In this document: one piece after another, positions 8,439 through 17,867 of the stretch | How the letters are laid out: each line of letters opens with the position of its first letter | Position numbering within the stretch: position 1 is the first letter of the stretch | Assembly (NCBI GenBank): GCA_902364645.1 | Contig: CABJEP010000001.1 | Location: forward strand, 240,375-304,374 | Source: Coriobacteriaceae bacterium | Lineage (GTDB): Bacteria; Actinomycetota; Coriobacteriia; Coriobacteriales; Coriobacteriaceae | DNA length: 64,000 nucleotides | Reading direction: 5' to 3' | The notes under the pieces: model-generated | The model's input: the letters and a program-made list of their open reading frames with translations, nothing else | Database searches by the model: none | Told to the model about the DNA's origin: nothing | Made by a program: the position numbers and the translations under genes

Positions 8439-9191
8439 ATGGTTGATAAAAAGCAGATTTCCAAGCTCTACTCAGCCGCAAAGCTATCCGAAACCGAGCA
8501 AAGCGTACTCGAATACCTGCTCAACAATATCGACACCCTCGATGATATTGGCATAAAACCCGTCGCCATGGCATGCTTTACCAGCATGACGACAGTCATC
8601 AGGCTTTCGAAAAAGCTCGGCTACCGTGGCTACCGCGAAATGATGTACGATCTCAAGCACCTTCAGCATGTCTCCCGCGAAATGAATCAATCACTCAAAG
8701 ACAGTAGCGTCCACTTCGTATGCCACACCGGAGATGTAGACGTATTCATCGCCGCACTGCATCGCAACAGAATGATCGGAGTAAACGGAGAGGGCTTCTC
8801 ACGCATCGTTGCGCAGTACATGGCGACCAAGCTCGTTGGACTTGGCTTTTTGGCCGTCATACAGGACTTCCTAGAAACCGATCAGTTTGTCGAATCCAAC
8901 CGAAATACGCTCAGCTGCATGATGCTCATATCCAAATCGGGCCAGACAGAAGCCATCCTGGAAACCGCAAGGGCATGCCACGACGCGGGCATTACGACCC
9001 TCGCGTTTACCGGCAACGAAGACAGCGAGCTCGCCAAGACGGCAGACGCGATCTTTACGATACATGACGATCACCCAATGGATCTTAAGAACGTTAAGCC
9101 TAACTGCTTTACCGGAAGTTGTATTCTCGCATTCGAAGAACTATTGAGTATCTGCCTTGACAATCTAAAACAAGAAGGCTTGGCTCCCTAA
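8439..9191 (+). CDS. RpiR-family sugar-phosphate-sensing transcriptional regulator
   Basis: 250 residues. The N-terminal 75 residues form a helix-turn-helix of RpiR type (LSETEQSVLEYLLNN, then TSMTTVIRLSKKLGYRGYREM). A C-terminal SIS domain follows (GVNGEGFSRIVAQYMATKL, then LISKSGQTEAILETA), which in this family binds phosphorylated sugars. It most likely controls the flanking GH4 and PTS genes. ATG 8439 follows a GGGAAGGG site. A 9-bp-arm hairpin (9177-9214) straddles the stop codon and separates it from the convergent PTS gene. Confidence 0.9.
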   Translation: MVDKKQISKLYSAAKLSETEQSVLEYLLNNIDTLDDIGIKPVAMACFTSMTTVIRLSKKLGYRGYREMMYDLKHLQHVSREMNQSLKDSSVHFVCHTGDVDVFIAALHRNRMIGVNGEGFSRIVAQYMATKLVGLGFLAVIQDFLETDQFVESNRNTLSCMMLISKSGQTEAILETARACHDAGITTLAFTGNEDSELAKTADAIFTIHDDHPMDLKNVKPNCFTGSCILAFEELLSICLDNLKQEGLAP

Positions 9192-9214
9192 ATCATGCGA
9201 TAGGAAGCCAAGCC
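9177..9214. terminator. Hairpin between convergent rpiR and PTS genes
   Basis: Arms GGCTTGGCT (9177-9185) and AGCCAAGCC (9206-9214). It has no strong U-tract, so it may act in both directions weakly. Confidence 0.5.
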
Positions 9215-9253
9215 CTGGAATTGCGCTATGCAATTGAAAGCCACTTGCGCGTT

Positions 9254-10918
9254 TTACTCGTCACCGAGAACTTCGTGCACCTCAGAAGCGACTTCGCCGA
9301 CACGAGGACCGTAAATGACCTGGATTGCCTTGTCGCTCAGGCGGATAACGCCCATAGCTTCAAGATTCTTGGTGAACACCTCGTCGTCTGCAACCTTAGA
9401 ACCATCCTTGACAATCACGCGAAGACGTGAGATGCAGTTGTCAAGATCATCAATGTTGTCGGCTCCACCAAGCGCTTCGACAATGCCAACAGCAAGCGCG
9501 CTGTCCTTGGTCGCACGGCCCTGGACTGCCTTCTCGGGAGTGCTATCAGACTCGCCCTTTGCCTCAGCGGCCTTTGCCTCGAACTCGGCTCTGCTGTTGA
9601 TCAACTCAATATCGTCACCATCGTCTCGACCGGGCGTCTTGATATCGAACTTAGTAATAAAGAACCGGAAGAGGAAGAAAGCTGCCAGGAAAAAGGCGGG
9701 GAGCAGAATAAGGTACGGAAGCAGATTAAGCTTCTCGGGGCGGAATAAGAATGGGATCAGGTCCTTGATATTTCCCTGGTACACCGAAACGCCCATTGCC
9801 TCCGAGAGAACTTCACCCAGTCCGGAAAGCGGAGCGTAAACGCCAAAGTAGAGCCAGGGGGCGGCAAACAGGAACGTAAAGAGAATAGGCTCCGTAACGC
9901 CAAAGAAAACAGTCGAAATCACTGTGGGGATTAAAAGACCAGCAACCTTCTTGCGGTTCTGGGGCTTGGCACAAGACCACATAGCAAGGGCGATGCCCGG
10001 GAACAACGCGTAATCGTTAATGCCATAGCCAGCCATGAAGGCCCTAACCAAGAGCTTGTCGCTACTGGGAGAGGCGAGCTGTGCAAGCTGAATAGCGCTA
10101 TTGCCCACCACGCGCGTTCCGTCGACGACCATGGAGCCGCCAAGCTCAGTCCAATACATGGGCGTCTCGAGCAGCGGATGCAAGCCAAACGGCACAAGGC
10201 TCTCGAGCACCCAGCGATAGACAAACGTACCGACCAGACCGGAGCCTTTCACGAACGTCGCAATACCCGAGAAGCATCCACCGATGACGGGCCAAACGAA
10301 GTACATGATGCCGCCCAGGACGCCACCGGCGACCAGCGATACAATGGGAACCGTTCGACTGCCCGCAAAAAACGCCAGCGCCGTTGGAAGCTTGGTCTTG
10401 TAAAAACGGCCGGTGATCCAGGCGACCAGGCAGCCCACGATAATGCCGCCAAAGACACCAGAGCTGTAGCCAAAAAAGCCGAGCGAGGTAGTGTAGAGTG
10501 CGGACTGCTCACTCGCCTGAATGGACGTAAGGCCGACCTTCTGAAGAGCTTCCACCGTTGTATTGTCGGCAGCCAAGCCAGCTGCTCCAAGCAGAATCTC
10601 AACCGTCTTGAGCATGGTGAGATAGCAGACAAGGGCAGAAAAGGCAGCCCAGCCCTTCTCTTTGCGAGACAAGGAGAAGGCGCAGCCGACGGCAAACAAA
10701 ACACCGAGGTTTCCAATGATTACCTCGCCGAGACCCTTAAATACCGAGAAGAACGTAAAGAGCGGCGAAGCGGCATACCAGTCCCAATTAACGCCAAGGG
10801 ACACAAGGGTCAGTTCGGTCGTAAAAACGCTACCGATACCCAAAAAGAGACCGGAAATGGCAATGAGCGTAATCGGAACGAGCATTGCCTTTCCGAACGA
10901 TTGGAATTTTTCTTTCAT
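9254..10918 (-). CDS. PTS EIICB permease, glucose/maltose/alpha-glucoside type
   Basis: 554 residues. The EIIC membrane domain (about 1-420, with FQSFGKAMLVPI at the start and FGLHPLLETPMYWTELGGSM in the re-entrant region) is fused to an EIIB domain whose phospho-cysteine lies in LDNCISRLRV. It imports and phosphorylates a glucoside. It has no EIIA domain, so the separate EIIA at 19015 is a candidate donor. The start at 10918 is set by a GAGGAGGG site; upstream in-frame sequence is not conserved. Its GH4 neighbour fits uptake of a disaccharide such as maltose, trehalose or another glucoside. Confidence 0.88.
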   Translation of the reverse strand: MKEKFQSFGKAMLVPITLIAISGLFLGIGSVFTTELTLVSLGVNWDWYAASPLFTFFSVFKGLGEVIIGNLGVLFAVGCAFSLSRKEKGWAAFSALVCYLTMLKTVEILLGAAGLAADNTTVEALQKVGLTSIQASEQSALYTTSLGFFGYSSGVFGGIIVGCLVAWITGRFYKTKLPTALAFFAGSRTVPIVSLVAGGVLGGIMYFVWPVIGGCFSGIATFVKGSGLVGTFVYRWVLESLVPFGLHPLLETPMYWTELGGSMVVDGTRVVGNSAIQLAQLASPSSDKLLVRAFMAGYGINDYALFPGIALAMWSCAKPQNRKKVAGLLIPTVISTVFFGVTEPILFTFLFAAPWLYFGVYAPLSGLGEVLSEAMGVSVYQGNIKDLIPFLFRPEKLNLLPYLILLPAFFLAAFFLFRFFITKFDIKTPGRDDGDDIELINSRAEFEAKAAEAKGESDSTPEKAVQGRATKDSALAVGIVEALGGADNIDDLDNCISRLRVIVKDGSKVADDEVFTKNLEAMGVIRLSDKAIQVIYGPRVGEVASEVHEVLGDE

Positions 10919-11232
10919 CAATTCCCTCCTCAATGAGCCTCTACAAACGACTATTGCACCCCACGTCCCCACACAGGCGAAACGGAAGACATGTTCGGCA
11001 ATAGACACAAAGTGATTGTAGAAAGGGGCACACAAAATGCGCATCGGCATCGCGTAATGCGGTTAAATCGACCGACGATTGCAAGTATTTACGAATCCGT
11101 AAACGGCAGCAAATAGGCAGCGAACGGCAACCTGCAGCGTAGGACAGTCCCCGCAGGCCGACAATTACCGGTATTTTGGCTCATATTTATTGAATTGTTG
11201 CTCGCCCAAAAGCGCGGAGCATCAACGCGCCC
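10919..11232. other. Intergenic gap, PTS promoter side
   Basis: No gene is supported here. It must hold the promoter of the PTS gene. The only clear motif is a palindrome TTTACG-N4-CGTAAA at 11088-11103, a possible operator. Confidence 0.4.
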
Positions 11233-13593
11233 CTAAGCCAACCCCAGCAATATGCCCGCCGAATGCACGACAAACGCCACGATCCAGGCGACCGTCACCT
11301 GAAACGCGAATACGGCCACGGCATAGCGCGCGCCCAACTCGCTCTTGACGGCGCCGATGGACGCCACGCAAGGCGGGTACAGCAGCGTAAAGACCAAGAA
11401 CACGTAGGCGGTAAACGGCGAAAACATGGCTGACAGTGCCGCGGGAGAGGTTGCGCCCAAAAGCACCGTGAGCGTCGAGATGACGCTCTCCTTGGCAATA
11501 AGTCCCGTGACGAGTGCCGTCGAGGCGCGCCAGTCGCCAAAACCGAGCGGGGCCAACACCGGCGCGATGATGCTACCCAGACCGGCAAGCAGGCTTTGCG
11601 ACTGGTCGGCGACCACGTTAAAGCGGATATCGAACGTCTGCAGGAACCAGATGACCACCGTAGCGGCAAAGATAATGGTAAAGGCCTTGGTAATAAAGTC
11701 CTTGGCCTTATCCCATGCCAGCGTCACCGTCGTCTTGACGCTCGGCAGGCGGTAATTGGGGAGCTCCATGATAAACGGCACCGGGTCGCCCTTAAATGCC
11801 GTACGGTTGAGCACCAGAGCCGCAATGCAACCAACCGCAATACCAATCAGATAGAGCGAGACCATGGCGGGAACCGTCGCCTGTGGGAAAAACGCCCCGC
11901 ACAGCAAGCCGTAAACCGGCAGCTTGGCCGAGCAGCTCATGAACGGTGTGAGCATGACCGTCATCTTGCGGTCGTGCTCGGATGGGAGCGTACGGGTCGA
12001 CATGATAGCCGGCACGGTGCAGCCAAAACCGACGAGCATGGGCACAAAGCTGCGGCCCGACAGGCCAAAGCGACGCAGCACCTTATCCATGACAAAGGCC
12101 ACGCGTGCCATGTATCCGGAGTCTTCCAGAATGGAGAGGAACAAGAAGAGCACGACGATAATCGGCAGGAAGGTCAGCACGCTACCCACGCCCGTAAGCA
12201 CGCCGTCGACAGCCAGCGAGCGCACCACGTCGTTGGTTCCGAACGCCTTGAGGCCCGCATCGGCCGAGGCGATGATGGCAGCGATACCGTCCTCCATGAG
12301 TCCCTGCAACGCCGCGCCGATCACGCCAAACGTCAGCCAAAATACGAGGCCCATGATCACCAGGAACGCCGGAATGGCCGTGTAGCGACCCGTCAGGATG
12401 CGGTCGATCTTGACGGAGCGCACGTGCTCGCGGCTCTCGTGCGGCTTGACAACACAACGCCCGCACATGTCGCCGATAAAGGTAAAGCGCATGTCGGCCA
12501 GTGCGGACAGGCGGTCGGTGCCGGCTTCGCCCTCCATCTGGGTAATGATGTGCTCGATGGCGTCGAGCTCGTTACGGTCCAGATGAAGTGCCTCGGTCAC
12601 CAGCTCATCGCTCTCAACCAACTTGGTCGCCGCAAAGCGCACCGGGATGTGGGCCGTCGCGGCATGGTCCTCGATAAGGTTGGCGATGCCGTGAATGCAG
12701 CGATGCAGCGCGCCGCCGTCTGGACCATCGGGCGCGCAGAAGTCCAGGCGACCGGGGCGCTCGCGGAACCGCGCCACGTGCAGAGCATGTTCCACCAGCT
12801 CGCCGATACCCTCGTTGCGGGCAGCGCTAATGGGGACAACGGGCACGCCCAACAGGCTCTCGAGCAGGTTGACGTCCACGGCGCCGCCGTTGGCCGTCAC
12901 CTCGTCCATCATGTTGAGCGCGATAACCATAGGGCGATCGAGCTCCATAAGCTGCAGCGTCAGGTACAGGTTACGCTCGATGTTGGTGGCGTCGATGATA
13001 TCGATGATGGCGTCGGGGTGCTCATCCAGGATAAACTGGCGGCTTACGATCTCCTCGCCCGTGTACGGCGACAGAGAGTAAATGCCGGGCAGGTCGGTAA
13101 CGCTTGCCTCGGGGTGGTTGCGGATGGCGCCATCTTTGCGGTCGACCGTCACGCCAGGAAAGTTACCGACATGCTGGTTGGAGCCCGTCAGCTGGTTGAA
13201 CAGCGTGGTCTTGCCGCAGTTTTGGTTGCCGGCGAGGGCGAAATGCAGCGGCGCACCCTCGGGCACGGCCGTCTTGGCCGCGCGGGGCGAATACGTGCCC
13301 TCGCCCAGTGCCGGGTGCTCCGTCGTGCCGATTGCGGCGTTAGCGCGCGGACCCGTATCGGTGTCGTGGATACCCACGAGCTCGATGCGAGCGGCATCGT
13401 CCTTGCGCAGCGTCAACTCGTAGCCACGCAGGCGAATCTCGAGTGGATCGCCCATAGGGGCGTACTTCATCATGGTGACTTCGGTGCCCGGTGTTAGGCC
13501 CATGTCCAAAATATGCTGTCGGAGTGCCTGATCGTCCGATGCCACCGATGCGACAACGGCGTCCTTTCCAATCTCGAGCGTATCGAGCTTCAC
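11233..13593 (-). CDS. feoB: Ferrous iron transporter, FeoA-FeoB fusion
   Basis: 786 residues. Residues 1-73 form a FeoA-like SH3 domain, normally a separate protein. A G domain follows, with G1 GNQNCGKTT (122-130), DLPG (167-170) and NMMD as the base-specificity motif. The membrane half holds both Gate repeats (GFGCTVPAIMSTR and FMSCSAKLPVYGLL). It imports Fe2+ across the inner membrane under anaerobic conditions. G1 has Gln and Cys where GNPNSGKT is usual. Upstream, GGCTAACC occurs twice (13617-13624, 13634-13641), a possible iron-regulator (DtxR-like) half-site pair. Start has an AAAGGATGA site. Confidence 0.93.
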   Translation of the reverse strand: MKLDTLEIGKDAVVASVASDDQALRQHILDMGLTPGTEVTMMKYAPMGDPLEIRLRGYELTLRKDDAARIELVGIHDTDTGPRANAAIGTTEHPALGEGTYSPRAAKTAVPEGAPLHFALAGNQNCGKTTLFNQLTGSNQHVGNFPGVTVDRKDGAIRNHPEASVTDLPGIYSLSPYTGEEIVSRQFILDEHPDAIIDIIDATNIERNLYLTLQLMELDRPMVIALNMMDEVTANGGAVDVNLLESLLGVPVVPISAARNEGIGELVEHALHVARFRERPGRLDFCAPDGPDGGALHRCIHGIANLIEDHAATAHIPVRFAATKLVESDELVTEALHLDRNELDAIEHIITQMEGEAGTDRLSALADMRFTFIGDMCGRCVVKPHESREHVRSVKIDRILTGRYTAIPAFLVIMGLVFWLTFGVIGAALQGLMEDGIAAIIASADAGLKAFGTNDVVRSLAVDGVLTGVGSVLTFLPIIVVLFLFLSILEDSGYMARVAFVMDKVLRRFGLSGRSFVPMLVGFGCTVPAIMSTRTLPSEHDRKMTVMLTPFMSCSAKLPVYGLLCGAFFPQATVPAMVSLYLIGIAVGCIAALVLNRTAFKGDPVPFIMELPNYRLPSVKTTVTLAWDKAKDFITKAFTIIFAATVVIWFLQTFDIRFNVVADQSQSLLAGLGSIIAPVLAPLGFGDWRASTALVTGLIAKESVISTLTVLLGATSPAALSAMFSPFTAYVFLVFTLLYPPCVASIGAVKSELGARYAVAVFAFQVTVAWIVAFVVHSAGILLGLA

Positions 13594-13714
13594 GCGCTCA
13601 TCCTTTCGTTAGACGCGGCTAACCGTTTACCGGGGCTAACCAACTCGTAACGCCAAATGATAGCGCTCTGAACTATTTTATAAAGTCAAATACCGATGTT
13701 TACCTGCGCAAACT

Positions 13715-14035
13715 TTATGCCGTGCGCCCCGAAAGCTCTTTGCGCATACCGCTCAGCGAGATCGAAACGGAACCCGACCGCGCGGTAGCGGTGAGTCGAT
13801 CACCCTCGACCGACCCCGTGCATGTAAAGGGCACCTTGCCCATCAAGACGTGGGAGATAGTACCCGAGAGCTCAAAGAAATCGCACTCAGCGCGGGCACC
13901 CGAGAGAGCGATATTGAGACCCCTGACGTTTAGCACTGCCCTGAACGCGCCGTTCACCCCATGCGAAAACGTCACCTCGCCGCGTCTACTCCCCACCGGC
14001 GTCTGGGCCGAAACCACATACGTACCCTCAAGCAT
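13715..14035 (-). CDS. Small conserved hypothetical protein, 106 aa
   Basis: No known family was recognised. The chain is almost all beta-strand prone (EGTYVVSAQTPVGSRRGEVTF, then RAVLNVRGLNIALSGARAECD), suggesting a small beta-barrel or beta-sandwich. It has no signal peptide. ATG 14035 is preceded by GAGGAGG at good spacing; a longer start twelve codons upstream lacks a site. It lies just upstream of the feoB promoter on the same strand but a 120-base gap makes a shared transcript uncertain. Confidence 0.6.
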   Translation of the reverse strand: MLEGTYVVSAQTPVGSRRGEVTFSHGVNGAFRAVLNVRGLNIALSGARAECDFFELSGTISHVLMGKVPFTCTGSVEGDRLTATARSGSVSISLSGMRKELSGRTA

Positions 14036-14498
14036 GGCTCCTCCTCTAAGCAGACTTTTTGAAATGGCCATCTAGTCTACTTTGCTGCGAGACGGCTTGC
14101 CCAGAAACCGTGAACACGCAACGACGTTCAATCAACAGATTGGTGCAAGGGGGACAAGCGTGCAAGGGGGACAGGTTACATTTGGCACCATTTGCGCCAA
14201 CGGACGGGATGCGGAGCGACGACCGTGCAGGTGGATTCCGGATCGTCGCTTCCTCCGTCCCCCAGCGAATCAAAACAAGTTGCGGTGGAATAGTTCCCGC
14301 TTGATGCTTTAACCAGTAAAACAGGAACTATTCCACCGCAACTGCAAAAGCCCGCGCTGGCAACAAATGTCACCTGCGCAGGCTTGGTGGGCGCTCACAA
14401 AGGCACGTTACAGAGGCCCACGTCAGTTAAGGATTACCGAACGGCACCGGCACGCGACGCCTCCGTCGGCTTACCAAGCGATGAAGCTTGCCGCAGTC
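14036..14498. other. Repeat-bearing gap between small unknown gene and arginine permease
   Basis: No gene is supported. The gap holds two direct copies of GTGCAAGGGGGACA (from 14144 and 14160), of which the second continues into text like the GGGACAGGTT repeats; a family A palindrome (14278-14343); and a GC-rich imperfect hairpin (about 14346-14385) that may end the permease transcript. Confidence 0.5.
14278..14343. repeat. Palindromic repeat, family A
   Basis: Perfect 20-bp arms (14278-14297 and 14324-14343) starting AGTTGCGGTGGAATAG; same outer bases as the copy at 4518-4584. Confidence 0.85.
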
Positions 14499-15962
14499 TT
14501 AGACTATCGGCGCAATGCCGGCAAAGTGCAGATACAGCGAGATGACCGCCACGACAATGACCACCGCTGCGATCAGCTTGTCGTGCAGGTGCGGAAGTAC
14601 CGGCTTACCGCGACCTCGCTCGCCCAGCATATAAACGGGAATGGCCGGAGCAAAAAGGATCGTCGTGATCATGACGCCCTGGAGGCCCGTCGACCACACA
14701 AGGAACAATGTGTAAATGAAGCCGAGCGTGCCGAAGAATCGCGCCTTGCCGACGCTTGGCGCATGCGGTCCGTCCAGATGCTCCTTCTTCCAACCAATCA
14801 CCATGTAATAGGCAGCCGAGCAGACATACGGAACCAGAATCGTGTTGACTGCGCAGCTATAGAAGAACTGGTAGGTGCTCGCCGCCACATACGACACGAT
14901 CAAGAAGAGCTGCGTAATGCCGGAGCTCACGAGAACCGTTACCACCGGGGCGTCGTGCTTGTTCGTCTTGGCAAACGCCAGAGGGAAGGATCCCTGGCGC
15001 GCCGCCTCGAACGGCGTCTCGGACGCAATGATGACATAGCCCAGCAGCGCGCCGACCAGCGAAAGGATAACGCCAAGGTTTACGATGGCAGCACCAACCG
15101 GACCGATTGCGCACTCGAGAATTCCCGCCATGGAGGGCGTTGCAAGCTGTGCCATCTCCTCGCGCGGCATAATGCCGAGCGACAGCATCGAGATGATCAG
15201 ATACAGCGTGAATACAGCCGCAAATCCGAGCGCCGTCGAGCGGCCGACGTCACGCACGTACTTAGCACGGCCCGAGATAACGACAGCGCCCTCGATGCCC
15301 GTGAAGACCCAGACAAGGGCAATCATGGTCGAGACAACCTGCTCGCCAAAGCCAGGACCAGCCGGCTCTCCCCAGAAGTTGTCCATAAAGATATCGACGT
15401 TGAACTTACCCAGGAGCACGATACTCAGCACAAAGAGCCCCAACGGCACCAGCTTCGCCAACGTGACGATTGTGTTAATGCCCGCAGCCTCCTTAACGCC
15501 ACGAAGCACAAGGGCGGTAAGGAACCACAAAAACACGCTGGCGCAGACGATAGAAAGCAGGTTGTTACCCGCGCCAAACGCGGGGAAGAAATAGCCCAGC
15601 GCGCTAAACAGCAAGAGCGCAAAGCTCACGTTGGAAAGACATGCGCTGATCCAGTAGCCCCAAGCGGAGTTGAATCCAATGTAATCGCCAAAACCGGCCG
15701 CAGCGTATGCATAGATGCCGCCGGTCAGGTCGGGACGGGCCTGAGACAAACCGTTGAACACCATCATCAGCGCAAAGACGCCAATAAAGCAAATTCCCCA
15801 CGAGACGATAACCGCACCGGTATTTGCCCCGCCTGCTGCCATATCGCCGGCAAGCGAAAAGATGCCGCCACAAATACTGGCGGTAATAACCATCATGGTC
15901 AGACGAAAGAGATCGAGGCCATTAGGGTCGATAATCTCTTCATTTTGAGCTTTAGAGGCCAT
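14499..15962 (-). CDS. APC-family basic amino acid antiporter (arginine/ornithine, ArcD-like)
   Basis: 487 residues with about 12-13 membrane helices. The first helix ITASICGGIFSLAGDMAAGG is the substrate-binding turn of the amino acid-polyamine-organocation family, and SARPDLTGGIYAYA-like text (residues 74-88) follows helix 2, as in arginine/ornithine and related antiporters. It probably exchanges an imported guanidino compound for a degradation product. It lies 109 bases downstream of the deiminase-family gene on the same strand, so the two are likely one operon controlled by the GntR protein. Arginine versus agmatine or methylarginine is unresolved. Confidence 0.85.
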   Translation of the reverse strand: MASKAQNEEIIDPNGLDLFRLTMMVITASICGGIFSLAGDMAAGGANTGAVIVSWGICFIGVFALMMVFNGLSQARPDLTGGIYAYAAAGFGDYIGFNSAWGYWISACLSNVSFALLLFSALGYFFPAFGAGNNLLSIVCASVFLWFLTALVLRGVKEAAGINTIVTLAKLVPLGLFVLSIVLLGKFNVDIFMDNFWGEPAGPGFGEQVVSTMIALVWVFTGIEGAVVISGRAKYVRDVGRSTALGFAAVFTLYLIISMLSLGIMPREEMAQLATPSMAGILECAIGPVGAAIVNLGVILSLVGALLGYVIIASETPFEAARQGSFPLAFAKTNKHDAPVVTVLVSSGITQLFLIVSYVAASTYQFFYSCAVNTILVPYVCSAAYYMVIGWKKEHLDGPHAPSVGKARFFGTLGFIYTLFLVWSTGLQGVMITTILFAPAIPVYMLGERGRGKPVLPHLHDKLIAAVVIVVAVISLYLHFAGIAPIV

Positions 15963-16071
15963 TGTATGTGCACCCCCTTCATCATGTGATCGAACGAAAG
16001 ATGGCCCGGACGTCCCGAATCGGGTGCCGGGCCATCGGTCAAGCGATCATCAGACTGTTACAGCTATCGCG

Positions 16072-16848
16072 TTAGAAGCGCAGCGACAGGCAAGAAAGGC
16101 CGCCGTCGACCTTGCGATACTCGGAGGTGTCAACGACGAGTGTCTTGTAGCCCAGATCCTGCACGGCCTTGAGCACAGTCGGATAGCCCTCGGCAACGAT
16201 GACCGTACCGTTGACCCAGATGCAGTTTGCGCCGTACGCCTCGTCCTCGGGCACGACGATCTTGTTGTACTGGGCAAAGTCGGGCTTATCGATGAACTCA
16301 CCAGAGACGAGCATGTTGTTGTCCTCGATGTAGTTGACGCCCGTCTTGAGGTGCAGGACCTCCTCCAGCGGAACCTCAGAACCCTCGAGGCCCCAGCCCT
16401 CGAGAATCTCGCAGAACTGGCGAATGCCCTCTTCGTTGGTACGAGCGGAGCGACCGACGTAGAAATGGTCACCGACCATCATGACGTCGCCGCCGTCAAG
16501 CGTGCCCGGAGAAACGATGTGCTTGACATGCTCGTCGTCAAAGAAGCGACGGACGGCCGGCTCAATCTCGTCCTTCTCGCCGTTGCGGCTATCGGCGCCG
16601 GGGTTGGTAATGATGGCGCCGCAGCGAGTGATAACGGCCGGATCTTCGACGAAGCAGCTGTCGGGATACTGCTCGAGTGCCGGCAGCACCGACACGTCAA
16701 CGCCGCACTGCTCGAGTGCGTGCTCGTAATCGTAATGCTCCTCGATAGCGCGCTCGTAGATGGGCTGGCCAAGCTCGGGAGCGCTCGTGATGCCATTGCT
16801 CAGGGACTTGCCGGGACGACGGATGATGACGTGGCTGAACTTGGTCAT
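16072..16848 (-). CDS. Dimethylarginine dimethylaminohydrolase / arginine deiminase family
   Basis: 258 residues, a pentein-fold guanidine hydrolase. Motifs include SCFVEDP (64-70), GTLDGGDV with the substrate-binding Asp, LHLKTG with the catalytic His, and a C-terminal GGLSCLSLRF with nucleophile Cys253. Length and the short C-terminus fit DDAH (about 255-285 aa) better than true arginine deiminase (about 400 aa). DDAH converts methylated arginines to citrulline and methylamines. The adjacent antiporter suggests uptake of the substrate. A plain arginine or agmatine substrate cannot be excluded. Confidence 0.85.
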   Translation of the reverse strand: MTKFSHVIIRRPGKSLSNGITSAPELGQPIYERAIEEHYDYEHALEQCGVDVSVLPALEQYPDSCFVEDPAVITRCGAIITNPGADSRNGEKDEIEPAVRRFFDDEHVKHIVSPGTLDGGDVMMVGDHFYVGRSARTNEEGIRQFCEILEGWGLEGSEVPLEEVLHLKTGVNYIEDNNMLVSGEFIDKPDFAQYNKIVVPEDEAYGANCIWVNGTVIVAEGYPTVLKAVQDLGYKTLVVDTSEYRKVDGGLSCLSLRF

Positions 16849-16944
16849 GATGATCCTCCTTGGATCTCATAGTACTGAGCGGACTTCCTTGCGTCCGCCT
16901 TCCTTCCGATGGCTTTATCTTAGGGTGTCTTTGCTGTTTTGTAT

Positions 16945-16956
16945 ATTGTATACAAT
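16945..16956. promoter_or_regulatory. Candidate GntR operator
   Basis: The perfect palindrome ATTGTATACAAT sits in the 254-bp gap between the deiminase gene and the divergent GntR gene and has the form of FadR-subfamily operators (TTGTATACAA core). Confidence 0.6.
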
Positions 16957-17102
16957 CCCGAACGGTAGATAATCCTCGGTAAGCGTATTCCTGCTTATCG
17001 GCGCAAAGTAGCACGATTTAGCTGGTCGTTCTATAATTCGACTGAGCTATTCAAGCGAAACGTATTTAATTTTAGAAATATACCGTTAAGGAACACAAGC
17101 TC

Positions 17103-17753
17103 ATGGAAACGCTCAGAAGGCCCCTGAAGGACCACGTATACGACTATATTTCGAGCCGTATTGACGCCGGCGAGTTGTCCGCCGGCGACCGGCTGAGCGA
17201 GCAAGCGATCTGCGATGCCATGGGCGTGTCGCGCACGCCGGTCCGCGAGGCGCTCATCCAGCTGGCAAGCGATGGCTACCTGGACAATCTCCCCCGCCGC
17301 GGATTCCGCGTCCGTGGGTTCGATCAGCAAAACGCCGTTGAAGTCTTTGAGATTATGGGGCCGCTCGACGGGCAGGCCGCATATCTCGCCTGTCCGAATC
17401 TAACTGACGACGATATTACGCAGCTGAAATTTCTCGTCGGCTCCATGGACCTCGCGATCCAAGGCGGTCTCATCCGTAAGTATGACGACATTCAGCGAGA
17501 CTTTCACCTTACGTACTTCAACCGCTGTGGCAACGACCGTCTGCGCGATATGATCTCGCAGCTCGAGCGTTGCTTTATCAAGCGCGATTACGAGACTGTT
17601 GACCAGGAGACGGCGTGTAAGCTGCTCAATAAAGCCAACAACGAACATGCTCATATTCTTGAGTTGTTCGAAGCACGAGATGCGACGGGCGTGCGCGACT
17701 ACGTTCGCGATGTCCATTGGAACACGGAAAACGCCCAGTTCACCGTCTGGTAG
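17103..17753 (+). CDS. GntR-family (FadR/FCD) transcriptional regulator
   Basis: 216 residues. The N-terminal winged helix reads LKDHVYDYISSRIDAGEL through AMGVSRTPVREALIQL, the hallmark of GntR. The C-terminal helical bundle is of FCD type, which usually binds an organic acid or amino acid with a metal ion. Divergent from the deiminase-antiporter operon with a palindromic site between them, so it is the likely local regulator. The FCD metal-binding His residues are not all obvious, so ligand type is open. Confidence 0.9.
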   Translation: METLRRPLKDHVYDYISSRIDAGELSAGDRLSEQAICDAMGVSRTPVREALIQLASDGYLDNLPRRGFRVRGFDQQNAVEVFEIMGPLDGQAAYLACPNLTDDDITQLKFLVGSMDLAIQGGLIRKYDDIQRDFHLTYFNRCGNDRLRDMISQLERCFIKRDYETVDQETACKLLNKANNEHAHILELFEARDATGVRDYVRDVHWNTENAQFTVW

Positions 17754-17787
17754 AAATACAACAAGGAAAGCTATCAGACGCCCATCT

Positions 17788-17858
17788 CACGAGAGTGGAT
17801 AATCCCCCCTTTTTTGTCGAAAAGCAGACCAAAAAATGGGAGATTATCCGCTCTCGTG
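17788..17858. repeat. Palindromic repeat, family B
   Basis: Arms CACGAGAGTGGATAATCCCCC (less one base) at 17788-17807 and its near-complement at 17839-17858, with the family B core GTGGATAATC...GATTATCC. It lies between convergent genes and may end both transcripts. Confidence 0.8.
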
Positions 17859-17867
17859 CTGCGCGGT

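Noticed and set aside
8264..8463. N-terminal extension of the GH4 protein by 67 residues
   Set aside because: The added residues are not conserved-looking, overlap the divergent promoter and start of rpiR, and a good ribosome site lies before ATG 8263.
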